A DNA stretch of 54,155 nt from the NCBI GenBank assembly GCA_028277395.1, contig JANQGJ010000101.1:1-54155 (forward strand), read 5' to 3'. Position 1 is the first letter of the stretch. Each line of letters begins with the position of its first letter. The stretch is from Bacteroidales bacterium. GTDB lineage: Bacteria > Bacteroidota > Bacteroidia > Bacteroidales > F082. The notes beneath the pieces are model-generated. The model made no database searches. It saw nothing but the letters and a program-made list of their open reading frames with translations, and was not told the origin of the DNA. Below are positions 8,159 to 17,213 of the stretch, in pieces. The position numbers and the translations under genes are program-made.

Positions 8159-9379
8159 ATGTTATTTTCAATATCATGGAGAAATATATGGAGAAATAAG
8201 GTAAGGAGTCTTGTCATCATATTCTCTGTTGCACTTGGAATTTTTGCCGGTGTAATTGCCAGTGCTTTTTTCAGAGGCATGGCTGACCAAAGAATCCAGA
8301 AAGTGATTAATACGGGACTATCATACATTCAGGTACACAATCCGGGATATCAGCAAACTTCAGATTTTGCTAATTATATTCCTGATGCTGCAAAACTAAC
8401 TGATGAAATTAGAGAAATCTCCAATGTAACAGGGGTTAGCAGACGATTATTAATTCAATCGATGGCTGCTTCGGCAGAAACTGCTTCAGGTGTACTAATT
8501 TCAGGTGTAATTCCTGATGAAGAGAAAAAAGTTACAACAATCCACTCTAGGATCATTGATGGCGAATACTTTGAAGGTATCTCAAGAAATCCTGTCGTAA
8601 TTGGTAAAAAACTTGCTGAGAAATTAAATGTAAAAGTCAGATCCAAAATTGTTATAACAATACAGGATATGGATAATGATATTACCTCAGGAGCGTTCCG
8701 GGTTGCCGGTATTTATTCTACTGATAACAACATGTTCGACGAATCAAATATTTATGTCAGGTTTTCAGACATCCAAAAACTAACAGGATTTCCACAAAAT
8801 GCAGCGCATGAAATAGCTATAAACATAAATGATAATGATAATCTCCAATTCATTCTTTCAAATGTAAAATCAATAACAGAAAATAAACTTGATGTACAGA
8901 CCTGGAAAGAGCTGAGTCCGGAGATGAATTATTTAACGGAGGCTATGGATATGTATATGTATATTTTCATAATAATAATCCTGCTGGCTCTGTTATTTGG
9001 CATTATCAACACAATGCTTATGGTTGTAATGGAACGAACCAAAGAACTGGGAATGTTAATGGCAATTGGAATGAATAAAATCAGGATTTTCTCAATGATC
9101 GTACTCGAATCGGTACTACTATCGCTTACAGGTGGGATTGTTGGTATCATAATCGGTGCGTTTGCAGCTAAAATCGGTGAAACACACCCAATAGACCTAA
9201 GCATGTGGGCCCAGGGATATCAGCAACTTGGATACGATGCTTTTGTATATACAAGCCTTGATACAGTTATGCTGATCAATATTACAATACTGGTAATCTT
9301 AACCGGGGTAATTGCAGCAATTTATCCGGCGTATAAGGCATTAAAAAATGATCCTGCAGATGCCTTAAGGATTGAATAA
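8159..9379 (+). CDS. FtsX/LolE-type ABC permease (third of three)
   Basis: A 406-residue permease more distant from the other two: N-terminal WRNIWRNKVRS, a MacB-like periplasmic domain (residues about 45-255), then three helices with the RTKELGMLMAIGMNKIRI coupling segment. The C-terminal IYPAYKALKNDPADALRIE is the canonical FtsX/LolE ending. It follows the duplicated pair by 61 bases and precedes the ATPase gene by 37. Three permeases with one ATPase are more than a LolCDE-type dimer needs, so alternative pairings or a paralogous function are possible. Confidence 0.9.
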   Translation: MLFSISWRNIWRNKVRSLVIIFSVALGIFAGVIASAFFRGMADQRIQKVINTGLSYIQVHNPGYQQTSDFANYIPDAAKLTDEIREISNVTGVSRRLLIQSMAASAETASGVLISGVIPDEEKKVTTIHSRIIDGEYFEGISRNPVVIGKKLAEKLNVKVRSKIVITIQDMDNDITSGAFRVAGIYSTDNNMFDESNIYVRFSDIQKLTGFPQNAAHEIAININDNDNLQFILSNVKSITENKLDVQTWKELSPEMNYLTEAMDMYMYIFIIIILLALLFGIINTMLMVVMERTKELGMLMAIGMNKIRIFSMIVLESVLLSLTGGIVGIIIGAFAAKIGETHPIDLSMWAQGYQQLGYDAFVYTSLDTVMLINITILVILTGVIAAIYPAYKALKNDPADALRIE

Positions 9380-9416
9380 AAATAACTAATTCCGAAAACT
9401 ATAAAAAAATAATAAA

Positions 9417-10109
9417 ATGAATGTTATCGAAATAAAATCATTAACAAAAATCTACAACAGTAGTGAAGTTCAGGTTAAAGCAGTTAATGGAATAGATATA
9501 AACGTAAAAGAAGGAGAGTTTACAGCTGTTGTAGGTCCGTCAGGCTCAGGTAAAACTACATTTTTAAATATGCTTGGAGGACTCGACAAACCTACATCCG
9601 GAGAGGTAAAAATTGGAGGTGTTGATATTTGGAGTTTAACATCACGCCAGCTAATTGATTTCAGAATGAACAATATTGGGTTCGTTTTCCAGTCATATAA
9701 CCTGATCCCGGTTTTAACTGCTGGTGAGAATGTTGAATTTATAATGCAGTTACAGGGTAAACCAAAGAAAGAAAGAGCACAACGGACCAAAGAACTACTT
9801 GAGGCGGTTGGTATTGGTGACAGGATAAATAGTCGCCCTTCCAAGCTTTCAGGTGGACAGCAACAAAGAGTAGCGGTAGCAAGAGCTCTGGCTTCAAAAC
9901 CAGAGTTTATACTTGCAGATGAGCCAACGGCAAATCTTGATTCAAAGGCTACCACAAGCTTGCTTGAACTGATGTCAAATATGAATAAAAAGTACAATAC
10001 CACATTTATATTTGCAACTCACGATCAAAGGGTTATGGATAAAGCCAGGAGGATTATCACTATTGAAGACGGAAAGATATTAAAAGATGAGTATTTCAAC
10101 AGGGACTGA
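9417..10109 (+). CDS. LolD/MacB-type ABC transporter ATPase
   Basis: A 230-residue ABC ATPase. Walker A is GPSGSGKT (40-47), the Q-loop lies in FVFQSYNLIPV, the signature is [15 protein letters not shown], Walker B is ILADEPTANLD and the switch histidine is in FATHD. The length and lack of a membrane domain match LolD/FtsE-type mechanotransmission ATPases. It is encoded right after the third permease gene and must energise the permeases of this operon. By family knowledge it would drive extraction or release of lipid-linked cargo and not transport through a channel. Confidence 0.93.
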   Translation: MNVIEIKSLTKIYNSSEVQVKAVNGIDINVKEGEFTAVVGPSGSGKTTFLNMLGGLDKPTSGEVKIGGVDIWSLTSRQLIDFRMNNIGFVFQSYNLIPVLTAGENVEFIMQLQGKPKKERAQRTKELLEAVGIGDRINSRPSKLSGGQQQRVAVARALASKPEFILADEPTANLDSKATTSLLELMSNMNKKYNTTFIFATHDQRVMDKARRIITIEDGKILKDEYFNRD

Positions 10110-10224
10110 ACGTCAAATATTCCTGATATATGGGTTTTGCATTAAGGTTTTTCCATAATTGCAGGGGTTTCAAAATATGGTTGTTAACTTTCATGTCGAT
10201 TAATATTATTTATCACTGGAAAAA

Positions 10225-11469
10225 ATGAAAAAAATTTTAAAAATATTGGCTTTTATCATAATTCTGCTGGTTATTCCTTTTAGTATTTCAGCACAAAAAA
10301 CGTTAAGAGCCACCGGATTCTTTGAGTACCTTAACAACACCTGGATTCCGGGTGACACATATAGTAAGTTTGGTTTTACTGATTGGCAAAATCAGTCAAC
10401 AATTTACAATCGCATTAACTTATGGTATAATCCAACAGATAACATTGAGTTCCATGCCGGAATAAGAAACAACTTTACATTTGGTCCCCTTGTTGCAGAA
10501 TATAATGATTTTATCGATTATAGTGAACTGGTTACGTACGATGACGGATATCTTGACCTGACATGGAAGATATCATCTGATAACTCCTACGTACTATATA
10601 CAAACCTTGACAGGTTAAACATAAAATGGACAAAAGAAAAATTTGAGGTTACGCTTGGCCGCCAGAGAATAAATTGGGGAACAAACATGGTCTGGAATCC
10701 AAACGATATATTTAACGCATTCAACTACTTTGACTTCAATTACATAGAAAGACCAGGAAGTGATGCATTACTTGTTGAGTATTATACAGGTGATTTTTCA
10801 TCCATTCAGCTTGCAGGAAAGCTAAGCTATCGTAATGAACTTATGGACTCCGTTACCCTCGAAAAGAAGTTAGGTGTTACTGCTGCTGCTCTATATAAAT
10901 TCAATAGGTGGGGATATGATTTTCAGTTTTTCGGTGGATATATGCAAACCGACATAACTGCAGGATTAGGATGGTCAGGTAATATCGGAGGTGCAGGATT
11001 TACAGGTGAAGCAAGCTGGTTCAGAGATTCTGATCACTTTTCTGATACAACTGGTATTGTTATAGCTTCCATAAGCGGTAGTTACGTTTTCAAAAACCAG
11101 ATAATGGTTAATATGTCTGTGATATATAACAGCAATGGTTCAACAGGTTATGCATATAAGGATTACAGTGGTATCACAGGATCATTAACAACAATGTTTT
11201 CAAGCAGTTTAAATGTGAAGAATCTAACACCTTCAAGATTTGATATTTTCGGACAGGTATCTTATCCTGCAACTCCTCTAATCAATGTTAGCCTGTCAGG
11301 GATATTCAATCCCTACGACCTCTCATGTTATGTCGGACCTTCGGCAACATTCAGTTTAACTGACAATATCAGCCTGATGCTTGTCGGACAGTTGTTTTAT
11401 GGGGACGAGCTAACTGAATTTGGTGATTACGGACAAATGTACTTTCTTGACTTAAAGTGGAATTTCTAG
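10225..11469 (+). CDS. outer-membrane beta-barrel protein of the export operon
   Basis: A 414-residue protein with a signal peptide (cleavage near SISAQ-K) followed by alternating aromatic and polar strands typical of outer-membrane barrels, ending in ...YFLDLKWNF with a C-terminal phenylalanine. The segment VTLGRQRINWGTNMVWNPNDI resembles DUF1302/porin-like proteins found with LolA-like carriers. It lies 115 bases behind the ATPase gene with no terminator between, so it is likely the outer-membrane end of the same system. Its exact family is uncertain. Confidence 0.75.
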   Translation: MKKILKILAFIIILLVIPFSISAQKTLRATGFFEYLNNTWIPGDTYSKFGFTDWQNQSTIYNRINLWYNPTDNIEFHAGIRNNFTFGPLVAEYNDFIDYSELVTYDDGYLDLTWKISSDNSYVLYTNLDRLNIKWTKEKFEVTLGRQRINWGTNMVWNPNDIFNAFNYFDFNYIERPGSDALLVEYYTGDFSSIQLAGKLSYRNELMDSVTLEKKLGVTAAALYKFNRWGYDFQFFGGYMQTDITAGLGWSGNIGGAGFTGEASWFRDSDHFSDTTGIVIASISGSYVFKNQIMVNMSVIYNSNGSTGYAYKDYSGITGSLTTMFSSSLNVKNLTPSRFDIFGQVSYPATPLINVSLSGIFNPYDLSCYVGPSATFSLTDNISLMLVGQLFYGDELTEFGDYGQMYFLDLKWNF

Positions 11470-11484
11470 TATTCCGGATATTTG

Positions 11485-11492
11485 TATTTTTG
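11485..11492 (+). promoter_or_regulatory. -7 promoter box
   Basis: TATTTTTG lies 22 bases before the start of the DUF308-like gene. No clear -33 TTG is seen at the right distance. Confidence 0.4.
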
Positions 11493-11514
11493 TCGCTAAA
11501 AACAAACTACTAAT

Positions 11515-12039
11515 ATGGGAAAAGGTTACCGGATTACACGTTTTTTACTATTGACAATTCTTGGTCTTTCTACATTATTTCTTTCACTTACTATTGAAGA
11601 GTTTGGTATTTATTTTGGAGTGTTATTACTTGTAGGGGCATTAATTTCATCTGTTTACTTATTTATCAACTTTAGTAATAAAATCGATGAAAAAATTGTC
11701 ATTGAGTTGATAATCGACGGATTCTTAGGTTTAATAATGTTTACTTATCCTGATCCGGGTGAAAGATTTATAATGCTGGATTTCTCGTTTTGGATAGCAG
11801 TCATGGGGGCATTATACCTGGTAACCGGATTATTCGATAACAGTAAAAACAATATGTTGTGGCTTTATGTTATTAGCGGTATTATGATGATAGTACTTGG
11901 ATTTATAATACTTAATTACAATACAGAATATATTGGATCAGTAAGTTATCTTATTGGAATCGTACTAACATATTATTCGGTATTAAGCATTTATTTATTG
12001 TTAAAAACTACCAACTCCCAAAAATCAGTAATGCATTAG
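11515..12039 (+). CDS. DUF308/HdeD-like membrane protein
   Basis: A 174-residue hydrophobic protein with about six membrane helices arranged in pairs (for example IEEFGIYFGVLLLVGALI and LYVISGIMMIVLGFIILNY), as in the DUF308/HdeD group. HdeD is linked to acid resistance in enteric bacteria, but for Bacteroidota members the role is unknown. It has its own -7 box and is not obviously part of the export operon. No active-site-like residues are visible. Confidence 0.6.
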   Translation: MGKGYRITRFLLLTILGLSTLFLSLTIEEFGIYFGVLLLVGALISSVYLFINFSNKIDEKIVIELIIDGFLGLIMFTYPDPGERFIMLDFSFWIAVMGALYLVTGLFDNSKNNMLWLYVISGIMMIVLGFIILNYNTEYIGSVSYLIGIVLTYYSVLSIYLLLKTTNSQKSVMH

Positions 12040-12148
12040 AGATCATTTATTAACTGTAAATAACTCGTGACTGGAAGCCTGACAGGTGAATTCAAATATA
12101 TAGCTGATTTACTGAAAGTTCGTAATTTAAAAATAAAGTAATAAAATA

Positions 12149-12179
12149 TTGTTTGTTTAAAATAAAGTTAGTATTTTTG
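12149..12179 (+). promoter_or_regulatory. rpsO promoter
   Basis: A -33 TTG (12149-12151) and a -7 box TATTTTTG (12172-12179) lie 20 bases apart, 32 bases before the rpsO start codon. Confidence 0.6.
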
Positions 12180-12211
12180 CAGCCCGAAATTTTGAGTAAA
12201 AGAGAGAACGT

Positions 12212-12481
12212 ATGTATTTAAGTATAGAAGAGAAAAAAGAAATTTTTGAGAAATATGGCAAAAGCAGTGCTGATACAGGCTCTGCTGAAGGTCAAATAGC
12301 TTTGTTTACCTATCGCATTAAACATCTGACAGGTCACCTTAAAAATAACAAAAAAGATATTTTCACACAAAGGTCACTGATCAGACTAGTTGGTAAAAGA
12401 AGAAGATTATTAGACTATTTAAAAGAAAAAGATATCGAAAGATATCGTGCTATTATCAAGCAACTTGGTCTAAGAAAATAA
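12212..12481 (+). CDS. rpsO: 30S ribosomal protein S15
   Basis: The 89-residue product has the normal S15 length and its conserved elements: [22 protein letters not shown] and [17 protein letters not shown] (the 16S rRNA-binding helix), ending KQLGLRK. S15 binds the central domain of 16S rRNA early in small-subunit assembly. It has its own promoter and an intrinsic terminator and is followed by pnp, the widely conserved rpsO-pnp order. Confidence 0.98.
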   Translation: MYLSIEEKKEIFEKYGKSSADTGSAEGQIALFTYRIKHLTGHLKNNKKDIFTQRSLIRLVGKRRRLLDYLKEKDIERYRAIIKQLGLRK

Positions 12482-12504
12482 AAAGCTAAAATAGCTGATG
12501 CATG

Positions 12505-12533
12505 AAAAGGCAATTTACCGATTGCCTTTTTTT
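12505..12533 (+). terminator. rpsO intrinsic terminator
   Basis: A 10-bp stem (12505-12514 with 12521-12530) with a 6-base loop and a T run separates rpsO from pnp. Some read-through is expected, because no clear promoter was found before pnp. Confidence 0.8.
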
Positions 12534-12573
12534 GTGTTTTATTAATCACACATACTAACAATAAAACTGTAAT

Positions 12574-14712
12574 ATGTCTATCAACCCTATATCAAAGACT
12601 TTTCAGCTGGCAGATGGAAGAGAAGTTACAATTGAAACCGGTAAACTTGCAAAACAGGCAGATGGCTCTGTTGTTGTAAAAATGGGAAAAACAATGCTGT
12701 TGGCAACTGTTGTAGCTGCTGATGATGCAAAAGAAGATACCGATTTCCTGCCATTAAGTGTTGACTATAAAGAAAAATATGCTGCAGCCGGAAAGTTCCC
12801 TGGTGGATTTTTCAAACGTGAAGCACGACCATCAGAGTATGAAATACTTATTGCACGTCTTATTGACAGAGCATTAAGGCCATTATTTCCTGAAGATTTT
12901 CACGCAGAAACACAAATGCTTGTTCAACTCATTTCAGTTGAAGAGGATGTAGCACCTGATGCATTGGCAGCACTTGCAGCTTCTGCATCTCTGGTAGTGA
13001 GTGATATTCCTTTCAACGGACCTATTTCAGAAGTAAGAGTTGCCCGGGTAAATGGCAAGTATATAATCAACCCTCAAATCTCAGTAATGGAAGAGGCAGA
13101 CATTGAATTAATAGTAGCTGCTTCAATGGACAACATTATGATGGTCGAAGGTGAGATGAAGGAAGTTTCGGAAGCTGAAATGCTTGAAGCTATCAAAGTT
13201 GCTCATGAAGCTATAAAGATACAATGTCAGGCTCAGATTGATCTTGCTGCAATGGTTGAAAAAGCCGCTGCCAAGAGAGAGTATTGTCACGAAGTGAATG
13301 ACGAAGAATTAAGAGAAAAAGTAAAAGAAGCAACCTACCAAAAATGTTATGATATAGCAAAAACAGGAAATGCTGATAAACATGCCAGATCTGATGCGTT
13401 TAAAGCTGTCAGAGATGAGTTTTTGGAATCAATTGAAGATGAAGAAGAGAGAGAATCTGTAACAAGCCTGGTTAAACGATATTTCCATGATGTTGAAAAA
13501 GAAGCTGTTCGTAATGCGATGCTTACCGAGAACATTCGCCTTGATGGCCGTAACATGGATGAAATTCGTCCAATCTGGACAGAAATTGATTATTTACCTT
13601 CGGCACACGGATCTGCAATTTTTACCAGGGGAGAAACACAATCACTCGTTACAGTTACATTAGGAAGTAAGCTTAATGAACAAAAAATTGACGGGGCAGT
13701 TATATCAGGAAACAGAAACTTTATGCTCCATTACAACTTCCCTCCTTTTTCAACAGGTGAAGTAAAAAGGATGACAGGAGTAAGCAGAAGAGAAGTAGGA
13801 CATGGTAATCTTGCTGAAAGAGCATTAAAATATGTTGTACCTAACGGAGAAGATAATCCGTATACAATAAGAGTTGTTTCTGACATTCTTGAGTCAAACG
13901 GATCATCTTCAATGGCTTCGGTATGTGGTGGAACTCTTGCTTTAATGGACGCGGGTATTAAAATATCCAAACCTGTAGCAGGGATAGCCATGGGATTAAT
14001 CTCAGATTATAGTTCCGACAGATATGTAGTACTTTCTGATATACTTGGTGATGAAGATCACCTTGGAGATATGGACTTCAAAGTAACTGGAACAAAAGAC
14101 GGAATTACAGCCTGTCAAATGGACATTAAAGTAGATGGATTATCATATACAATTCTTGAAGAAGCTCTTGAACAGGCTCGTCAGGGAAGAATCCATATAC
14201 TTGGTGAGATGGCCAAAACTATTAAAGAACCAAGAGAAGACTATAAAGATAACGCACCAAGAATTGAGAAACTCATTATTGATAAAGAGTTTATAGGTGC
14301 TGTTATTGGTCCCGGTGGCAAAGTTATTCAGGAAATTCAGGCAGAAACCGGTGCTACAATAGTTATTGAAGAAGTTGATAATACAGGAGTAATTGATATT
14401 ATGGCTGAGAACAAAGCCTCAATTGATGCAGCTAAAGACTGGATTGGAGGAATTACAGCCGTTCCTGAACTTAACAAGGTTTATCTTGGAAAAGTAAAAA
14501 GCATAGTAGCATTTGGAGCATTTGTTGAGATACTTCCGGGTAAAGACGGATTGTTGCATATCTCTGAAATAGATCATAAACGTATTGAAAACGTTGAAGA
14601 TGTGCTGAAACAAGGCGACAAAGTAAAAGTAAAACTTATAGGTATAGATCCTCGTTCAGGAAAATTAAAATTATCGCGTAAAGTTTTAATAGACAAACCT
14701 AACAAAGGATAA
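12574..14712 (+). CDS. pnp: polyribonucleotide nucleotidyltransferase (PNPase)
   Basis: The 712-residue enzyme degrades RNA phosphorolytically from the 3' end and acts in mRNA decay and quality control. Domain order: first RNase PH core (about 15-145, with [27 protein letters not shown]), an all-helical linker, second RNase PH core (about 330-470, with the phosphate-binding region near [10 protein letters not shown] and catalytic aspartates in [13 protein letters not shown]), KH domain (about 565-620, [12 protein letters not shown]) and S1 domain (about 630-705, [20 protein letters not shown]). All domains are present and full length. It follows rpsO, the standard order. Confidence 0.98.
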   Translation: MSINPISKTFQLADGREVTIETGKLAKQADGSVVVKMGKTMLLATVVAADDAKEDTDFLPLSVDYKEKYAAAGKFPGGFFKREARPSEYEILIARLIDRALRPLFPEDFHAETQMLVQLISVEEDVAPDALAALAASASLVVSDIPFNGPISEVRVARVNGKYIINPQISVMEEADIELIVAASMDNIMMVEGEMKEVSEAEMLEAIKVAHEAIKIQCQAQIDLAAMVEKAAAKREYCHEVNDEELREKVKEATYQKCYDIAKTGNADKHARSDAFKAVRDEFLESIEDEEERESVTSLVKRYFHDVEKEAVRNAMLTENIRLDGRNMDEIRPIWTEIDYLPSAHGSAIFTRGETQSLVTVTLGSKLNEQKIDGAVISGNRNFMLHYNFPPFSTGEVKRMTGVSRREVGHGNLAERALKYVVPNGEDNPYTIRVVSDILESNGSSSMASVCGGTLALMDAGIKISKPVAGIAMGLISDYSSDRYVVLSDILGDEDHLGDMDFKVTGTKDGITACQMDIKVDGLSYTILEEALEQARQGRIHILGEMAKTIKEPREDYKDNAPRIEKLIIDKEFIGAVIGPGGKVIQEIQAETGATIVIEEVDNTGVIDIMAENKASIDAAKDWIGGITAVPELNKVYLGKVKSIVAFGAFVEILPGKDGLLHISEIDHKRIENVEDVLKQGDKVKVKLIGIDPRSGKLKLSRKVLIDKPNKG

Positions 14713-14780
14713 TTTTCCTGGTAACTTTTAAAACAGATAAACGTATAAGTTTTTTAGATTCAGATTAAAGTTAGAATAAT

Positions 14781-15644
14781 ATGAGGCAACTTAAGATAAC
14801 CAAACAGGTAACAAATCGCGAAACCGCATCACTCGATAAATATTTACAGGAGATTGGTAAAGTTGATTTGATTACGGCTGAACAGGAAGTTGAACTTGCA
14901 CGTAGAATAAAACAGGGGGATCGTATTGCGCTGGAGAAACTAACAAAGGCTAACTTAAGGTTTGTTGTATCAGTATCCAAACAGTATCAAAATCAAGGGC
15001 TTAGCTTGCCGGATTTAATAAACGAAGGCAACCTTGGTCTAATAAAAGCTGCACAAAGATTTGATGAAACAAGAGGATTTAAATTTATTTCTTATGCAGT
15101 ATGGTGGATTCGCCAATCAATTCTTCAGGCTCTTGCGGAGCAATCAAGAATTGTTAGATTACCACTAAATAAAATCGGATCAATAAACAAAATTAATAAG
15201 GCTGCAGCAAGGCTGGAACAGTCATTTGAAAGGGAACCAAATCAAAAAGAGATTGCAGGTGAACTTGAAATGACTGAAAATGAAGTTAAGGAATCACAAC
15301 GTAATGCAGGTCGTCATGTATCAATGGATGCACCATTGATTCAGGATGAAGATAATACCATGTACGATGTTCTGAGAAGTGATGAAGGATCCACACCGGA
15401 AACCGGATTATTATATGAATCACTCAGAAAAGAAATTGACCGTGCAGTTCAAACTCTAACACAACGTGAAGCTGATGTGGTAAAGCTTTATTTCGGGCTT
15501 GGTGAAGGTCACCCAATGACTCTTGAAGAAATTGGGGAAAGATTTGATCTTACCCGGGAACGTGTGCGACAGATTAAAGAAAAAGCCATCCGCAGGCTCA
15601 AACACACATCCAGAAGTAAGATATTAAAATCTTATCTGGGATAA
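14781..15644 (+). CDS. rpoD: primary sigma factor (RpoD/SigA)
   Basis: This 287-residue sigma-70 matches the short Bacteroidota housekeeping sigma, which lacks region 1.1. Visible regions: 1.2 ([20 protein letters not shown]), 2.1-2.4 ([51 protein letters not shown]), region 3 (about 150-200) and 4.2 ([19 protein letters not shown]). It directs RNA polymerase to the TTG/TAnnTTTG promoters noted elsewhere in the window. It lies 68 bases after pnp and is followed by a strong terminator. Confidence 0.96.
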   Translation: MRQLKITKQVTNRETASLDKYLQEIGKVDLITAEQEVELARRIKQGDRIALEKLTKANLRFVVSVSKQYQNQGLSLPDLINEGNLGLIKAAQRFDETRGFKFISYAVWWIRQSILQALAEQSRIVRLPLNKIGSINKINKAAARLEQSFEREPNQKEIAGELEMTENEVKESQRNAGRHVSMDAPLIQDEDNTMYDVLRSDEGSTPETGLLYESLRKEIDRAVQTLTQREADVVKLYFGLGEGHPMTLEEIGERFDLTRERVRQIKEKAIRRLKHTSRSKILKSYLG

Positions 15645-15650
15645 AAAAGC

Positions 15651-15682
15651 AAAGCGCCGGCAACTGAGCTGGCGCTTTTTTT
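15651..15682 (+). terminator. rpoD intrinsic terminator
   Basis: A 10-bp stem with one G-T pair (15651-15660 with 15669-15678) is followed by a run of T. The T run merges into a TATTTTTG box (15682-15689), so the same bases probably form the -7 element of the rpe promoter. Confidence 0.85.
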
Positions 15683-15689
15683 ATTTTTG
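15682..15689 (+). promoter_or_regulatory. rpe -7 promoter box
   Basis: TATTTTTG lies 14 bases before the rpe start codon and overlaps the T tract of the rpoD terminator. No good -33 element is seen. Confidence 0.45.
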
Positions 15690-15703
15690 CAAAAAAACAT
15701 ATC

Positions 15704-16354
15704 ATGAATCATCTTATTGCACCCTCACTGTTATCAGCAAATTTTACCAACCTTGAAGCAGATATTGAGATGGTAAATAAAAGTGAAGCAGACTGGTTTC
15801 ACCTCGATGTTATGGATGGTTTATTTGTCCCGAATATTAGCTTCGGTATGCCGGTTATCAGGTCAATAAAAAAGCTATCAGAAAAACCACTTGATGTACA
15901 CCTAATGATTGTACAACCTGAGAGATTTATTAAAGACTTTAGAGACGCAGGGGCTGACATTCTTACAATACATTATGAAGCCAGCACTCATTTACACAGA
16001 AGTATTGCTGAAATAAAAAATAATGGAATGAAAGCCGGTGTTGTTCTAAATCCACATACTCCGGTAAATGTACTAGTTGACATTATCAGTGATCTCGACC
16101 TGGTTTTGCTAATGTCAGTAAACCCTGGTTTTGGTGGACAAAAATTCATTGAAAACACATACAACAAGATCTCTAAACTCAGAAACCTGATTGAGAGATC
16201 TGATAGCAGTACATTAATTGAGGTTGATGGTGGTGTAACTCTTGAAAATGCACCAAAGCTTGTTAAGGTTGGTGCAAACATACTTGTAGCAGGCAATACT
16301 GTCTTTGGTTCAGTTAATCCTTCAGAAACCATTAAAAACCTGAAAAAAGTATAA
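15704..16354 (+). CDS. rpe: ribulose-phosphate 3-epimerase
   Basis: The 216-residue TIM-barrel enzyme interconverts ribulose 5-phosphate and xylulose 5-phosphate in the pentose phosphate pathway. Metal-binding and catalytic motifs are present: HLDVMDGLFVPNISFG (His and Asp), DVHLMI, VNPGFGGQ (phosphate loop) and EVDGGV (second catalytic Asp). It is normal length. The next gene starts 3 bases downstream, so the two are probably co-transcribed although their functions look unrelated. Confidence 0.97.
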   Translation: MNHLIAPSLLSANFTNLEADIEMVNKSEADWFHLDVMDGLFVPNISFGMPVIRSIKKLSEKPLDVHLMIVQPERFIKDFRDAGADILTIHYEASTHLHRSIAEIKNNGMKAGVVLNPHTPVNVLVDIISDLDLVLLMSVNPGFGGQKFIENTYNKISKLRNLIERSDSSTLIEVDGGVTLENAPKLVKVGANILVAGNTVFGSVNPSETIKNLKKV

Positions 16355-16357
16355 TCA

Positions 16358-16879
16358 ATGTATCCTTACCTTCGTTTGTTAAGGCTCTTTGCCACAAAAA
16401 ACAAAAGAAAGAAATTAAACATTGGCGATGAAAGTATCCTTCCAATGAGGGTATGTCTGTCAGATATTGACCCATTTATTGAATTGAATAACGGGAGACA
16501 TTTAACGATGATGGATTTTGGCAGATTCGATCTTGCTATGAGAAGCGGATTACTAAAGGTTGTAAAAAAACAAGGATGGGGTCTTGCAGTTGCAGGAGCA
16601 AGCGTAAGATATCGCCACAGGCTAAAATTTTTGCAACGCTATACTTTGACAACGCAACTTGTAGGTTATGATGAAAAATGGTTTTATTTCCACCAGAAAA
16701 CCATACGAAATGATAAAATTCATTCAGCAGCATTAGTACGAACTGCTGTAACATCAAAACAGGGAGTTGTTAAAACCCGTAGTGTTCTGGAAGCAATGGG
16801 ACATGACGAAATGGAATATACAGTTCCGGATTGGGTACTGGCCTGGGCAGATGCTGATGAAATGATGCCATGGAAATAA
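16358..16879 (+). CDS. thioesterase-like hot-dog protein
   Basis: A 173-residue protein of the 4-hydroxybenzoyl-CoA thioesterase/Them6-like hot-dog group. The region DPFIELNNGRHLTMMDFGRFDL takes the place of the catalytic D...N/H helix of 4HBT enzymes, and VRYRHRLKFLQRYTLTTQLVGYD matches the long central strand. It likely hydrolyses an acyl thioester, but the substrate is unknown. It is tightly linked to rpe and lies about 2 kb before the pigment-type genes; a shared role there is possible but not shown. Confidence 0.65.
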   Translation: MYPYLRLLRLFATKNKRKKLNIGDESILPMRVCLSDIDPFIELNNGRHLTMMDFGRFDLAMRSGLLKVVKKQGWGLAVAGASVRYRHRLKFLQRYTLTTQLVGYDEKWFYFHQKTIRNDKIHSAALVRTAVTSKQGVVKTRSVLEAMGHDEMEYTVPDWVLAWADADEMMPWK

Positions 16880-17213
16880 GTACAATACATCACATCTGAC
16901 AAATATTGAATCGAATAACCATCTGCATTTTTGAACCCTGACTGATCATTGATACCCCAGGTATAATTATATACAAGTCGATATCAGGAAAATTCAATGC
17001 TGATGATTTTCATTTGTTTTTGCATTTTAATAACGTATAAAATATATTGTGATTTTAACTATTCATCTGACTAAACATCTATAAAGTAGTATACTTTTTT
17101 AACTTTGCTCAACATTCTTTTATGTTCCTTATAAAACTAAGGATTAAAGAGTGCCATAGTACATTCGAATTTAAATTTAACATCACTGTTTGTGATAATC
17201 TAACAAAAGTAAA
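16880..17213. other. intergenic region with pepD promoter
   Basis: This 334-base AT-rich spacer holds no supported gene. A -7 box TAACTTTG at 17100-17107 probably starts the pepD transcript, leaving a leader of about 100 bases. No terminator or riboswitch was recognised. Confidence 0.45.
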
